Assembly: GCA_051867635.1 (NCBI GenBank) | Contig: JBJDYT010000028.1 | Coordinates: 1-6,207, forward strand | Direction: 5' to 3' | From: RGIG5472 sp051867635 | GTDB taxonomy: Bacteria; Bacillota; Clostridia; Oscillospirales; Oscillospiraceae | Length of the DNA: 6,207 nucleotides | Part shown: piece after piece, positions 4,645-6,207 of the stretch | How the letters are laid out: every line of letters begins with the position of its first letter | Position numbering within the stretch: position 1 is the stretch's first letter | Made by a program: the position numbers and the translations under genes | The notes under the pieces: generated by a model | What the model saw: the letters and a program-made list of their open reading frames with translations, nothing else | What the model was told of the DNA's origin: nothing | Database searches by the model: none

Positions 4645-6087
4645 ATGGAAAGCAAACTGGAGCGCAAATACGGGCTGTTCACGGCCATCTGTATGGTGGT
4701 CGGCATCGTGATCGGTTCCGGCGTGTTCTTCAAGGCGCAGGTGATCCTGCAGAAGACGGGCGGCGACATGCCCCTGGGCATTCTCGCGTGGATCATCGGC
4801 GGCGTTATCATGATCTTCTGCATCCTGGCCTTCGCGGCCATGGCGCAGAAATACGAAAAGGTCAACGGGATCGTGGACTACGCGGAGGCCACGGTGGGCC
4901 GCACCTACGCCTACTATGTGGGCTGGTTCGCTACCACCGTCTACTATCCCGGCATGACCAGCGTGCTGTGCTGGCTCTCCGCCCGCTATACGCTGGTGTT
5001 CCTGGTCTCCTGCTGGCCGGACCTGCCGCTGCTGATCCCCGCGGCGGAGGGCGGCTGCGTGGTGGGGCCGGAGTGCATGGCACTGACCCTGTTTTACATG
5101 TGCCTGATGTACGCCATCAACGTCCTGTCCCCCAGGCTCGCCGGCAGGCTGCAGACCTCCACCACGGTCATTAAGCTCATCCCGCTGGCCCTCATGGCGG
5201 TGGTGGGCGTCCTGGTGGGCCTGCTGAGCCCCACGCGGATGCTGGTGAACAACTTTGCCGCGGCGGCGAACGCCGTCCGTCCGGACGGGAGCAGCACCGC
5301 CCAGGCCCTGCTGAGCGCGGTCTGCGCCACGGCCTTCGCCTATGAGGGCTGGATCATCGCCACCTCCATCAACGCGGAGCTGAAGGATTCCAAGCGGAAC
5401 CTGCCCAAGGCGCTGGTCGTCGGCGGCATCGTCATCATGGCCACCTATATCGCCTACTATGTGGGCGTGGCGGGAGGCGCCAGCGTGGAGACGCTGATGC
5501 AGGACGGCGCCACCGTGGCCTACACCAACCTGTTCGGCGGCGTGCTGGGCAACATTCTGAACCTCTTCATCGCCATCTCCTGCCTCGGCACCACCAACGG
5601 GCTGATGCTGGGGCAGGTGCGGGGGCTCTACGCTCTGGCGGCCCGGGGCGAGGGACCGGCTCCCGAGGTCTTCGGCCAGGTGGACGAAAAGACCAATATG
5701 CCGCACAACGCCGCCGTGGTCGGCCTGCTGGTCTGTGCGCTGTGGGGGCTGTACTTCTACCTGGCGAACCTGGCCGGGGTGCTGGACGGCGTCATCTGCT
5801 TCAAGGGCACGCCCTTTGAGAGCGCGGCCTTCGTCTTTGACTCTTCCGAACTGCCGATCCTCACCATCTACGCCCTGTATATCCCCATCTTCATCCAGTG
5901 GATCCGCAAGGCGAAGGGAGAGAGCGTCCTGCGCCGCTATGTGATCCCGTCGCTGGCCATCCTGGGCTCCTGCTTTATGGTGTACGCCTCCATCGTGGGA
6001 CACGGCATGGGCAACTTCTGGTACCTGCTGGTGTTCGCGGCCTTCATGCTGGTGGGCTGGCGCTTCGACCGGAAAAAACGGGCCTGA
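4645..6087 (+). CDS. APC-superfamily amino acid permease
   Basis: A 480-residue integral membrane protein, the usual length for amino acid-polyamine-organocation transporters, with about 12 hydrophobic helices. Helix 1 carries the substrate-binding GIVIGSGVFF (20-29). The broken helix 6 region shows CATAFAYEGWIIATSI (227-242), close to the FAYxGW signature of LAT/SteT-like exchangers, followed by the conserved loop AELKDSKRNLPKAL (244-257). These families move amino acids across the plasma membrane by proton symport or exchange. The substrate cannot be read from the sequence. Compared with what I know of AdiC and SteT, the helix 6 motif sits about 30 residues late, implying longer loops; one at 121-145 contains C123, C138 and C144. 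GGGAGG precedes ATG 4645. The gene follows a terminator and has its own leader, so it is probably a single-gene unit. Confidence 0.94.
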   Translation: MESKLERKYGLFTAICMVVGIVIGSGVFFKAQVILQKTGGDMPLGILAWIIGGVIMIFCILAFAAMAQKYEKVNGIVDYAEATVGRTYAYYVGWFATTVYYPGMTSVLCWLSARYTLVFLVSCWPDLPLLIPAAEGGCVVGPECMALTLFYMCLMYAINVLSPRLAGRLQTSTTVIKLIPLALMAVVGVLVGLLSPTRMLVNNFAAAANAVRPDGSSTAQALLSAVCATAFAYEGWIIATSINAELKDSKRNLPKALVVGGIVIMATYIAYYVGVAGGASVETLMQDGATVAYTNLFGGVLGNILNLFIAISCLGTTNGLMLGQVRGLYALAARGEGPAPEVFGQVDEKTNMPHNAAVVGLLVCALWGLYFYLANLAGVLDGVICFKGTPFESAAFVFDSSELPILTIYALYIPIFIQWIRKAKGESVLRRYVIPSLAILGSCFMVYASIVGHGMGNFWYLLVFAAFMLVGWRFDRKKRA

Positions 6088-6118
6088 GCTTCCCGGAAGG
6101 GGAGCGGGCCCGCCCCGT

Positions 6119-6149
6119 ACCGCCCGCCGCGCGCTGCGCGGCGGGCGGT
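6119..6149 (+). terminator. GC-only hairpin after the permease, possible terminator
   Basis: A perfect 14-bp stem, arms 6119-6132 and 6136-6149 (ACCGCCCGCCGCGC and its complement), with a 3-base loop GCT. It begins 32 bases after the permease stop. Only a broken pyrimidine run (TTCCGCTCTCTTT) follows, so termination strength is uncertain. Confidence 0.55.
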
Positions 6150-6166
6150 TCCGCTCTCTTTAGTGA

Positions 6167-6184
6167 GTTCCGCGGCAGCGGAAC
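6167..6184. repeat. Short inverted repeat between two hairpins
   Basis: Arms GTTCCGC (6167-6173) and GCGGAAC (6178-6184) with loop GGCA. No T run follows in either direction. The left arm sequence TTCCGC also occurs at 6149-6154. It may be an operator or a chance stem. Confidence 0.35.
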
Positions 6185-6207
6185 AAAAAGCCACCCGCTT
6201 TGCGGGT
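6185..6207. terminator. Terminator hairpin cut by the window end
   Basis: AAAAAGCC is followed by the stem ACCCGC (6193-6198), loop TTT, GCGGGT (6202-6207), which reaches the last base. The A run and GCC before the stem predict that the sequence continues with GGC and a T run, giving a bidirectional terminator like that at 631-666. This completion is inferred because the bases lie outside the window. Confidence 0.6.

Noticed and set aside
4561..6003. 480-residue open frame on the minus strand opposite the permease
   Set aside because: It is rich in His, Gln, Gly and Asp, has no domain signature, and exactly shadows a clear transporter with its own ribosome binding site; long antisense frames are expected in GC-rich DNA.

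Overview
The window looks like chromosomal DNA from a GC-rich, low-motility-type Firmicute, most likely a gut clostridium of the Oscillospiraceae (the Flavonifractor / Lawsonibacter / Dysosmobacter neighbourhood). That placement is inference from the strong GGAGG-type ribosome binding sites, the high-GC codon use, the A/T-rich leaders and the gene families present (PadR plus DUF2812, a Spx/ArsC-like CxxC protein, a stand-alone Smr protein). No rRNA, tRNA, CRISPR array, insertion sequence or phage gene was seen. Nine complete genes and one truncated gene fill almost all of the sequence.

Layout. (1) Bases 2-622, plus strand: the last 111 codons of a class I/II PLP-dependent aminotransferase, followed three bases later by a small Dabb-domain protein, then a 16-bp perfect terminator hairpin. 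(2) Bases 742-2205, minus strand: a compact operon of Smr-domain protein, ArsC/Spx-like thioredoxin-fold protein and a Nit2-type omega-amidase, read from a promoter near 2237-2265 and ended by its own hairpin at 691-718. The two units converge. (3) Bases 2314-4351, plus strand: a five-gene operon starting from a near-perfect sigma-A promoter and reading padR-type repressor, DUF2812 membrane protein, two small unrecognised membrane proteins, and a YfcE-type phosphodiesterase. Three of its four junctions are 4-bp ATGA overlaps. A terminator follows at 4372-4406. (4) Bases 4407-6207: an A/T-rich leader, an APC-family amino acid permease, and a set of hairpins at the right edge, the last of which is cut by the window end.

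How the parts may work together. The aminotransferase and the omega-amidase on the opposite strand could in principle act in sequence: transamination of glutamine or asparagine gives an omega-amide keto acid, which Nit2-type enzymes hydrolyse. The most distinctive structure is the padR leader: directly after the -10 box lie four tandem 15-bp units, all matching GWTATANYGG, the first two of which also form a perfect 9-7-9 inverted repeat and the last of which contains a 10-bp palindrome. This is probably the autoregulatory operator of the PadR protein, and the operon it controls (DUF2812 plus two tiny membrane proteins) is the best candidate here for an undescribed membrane module.
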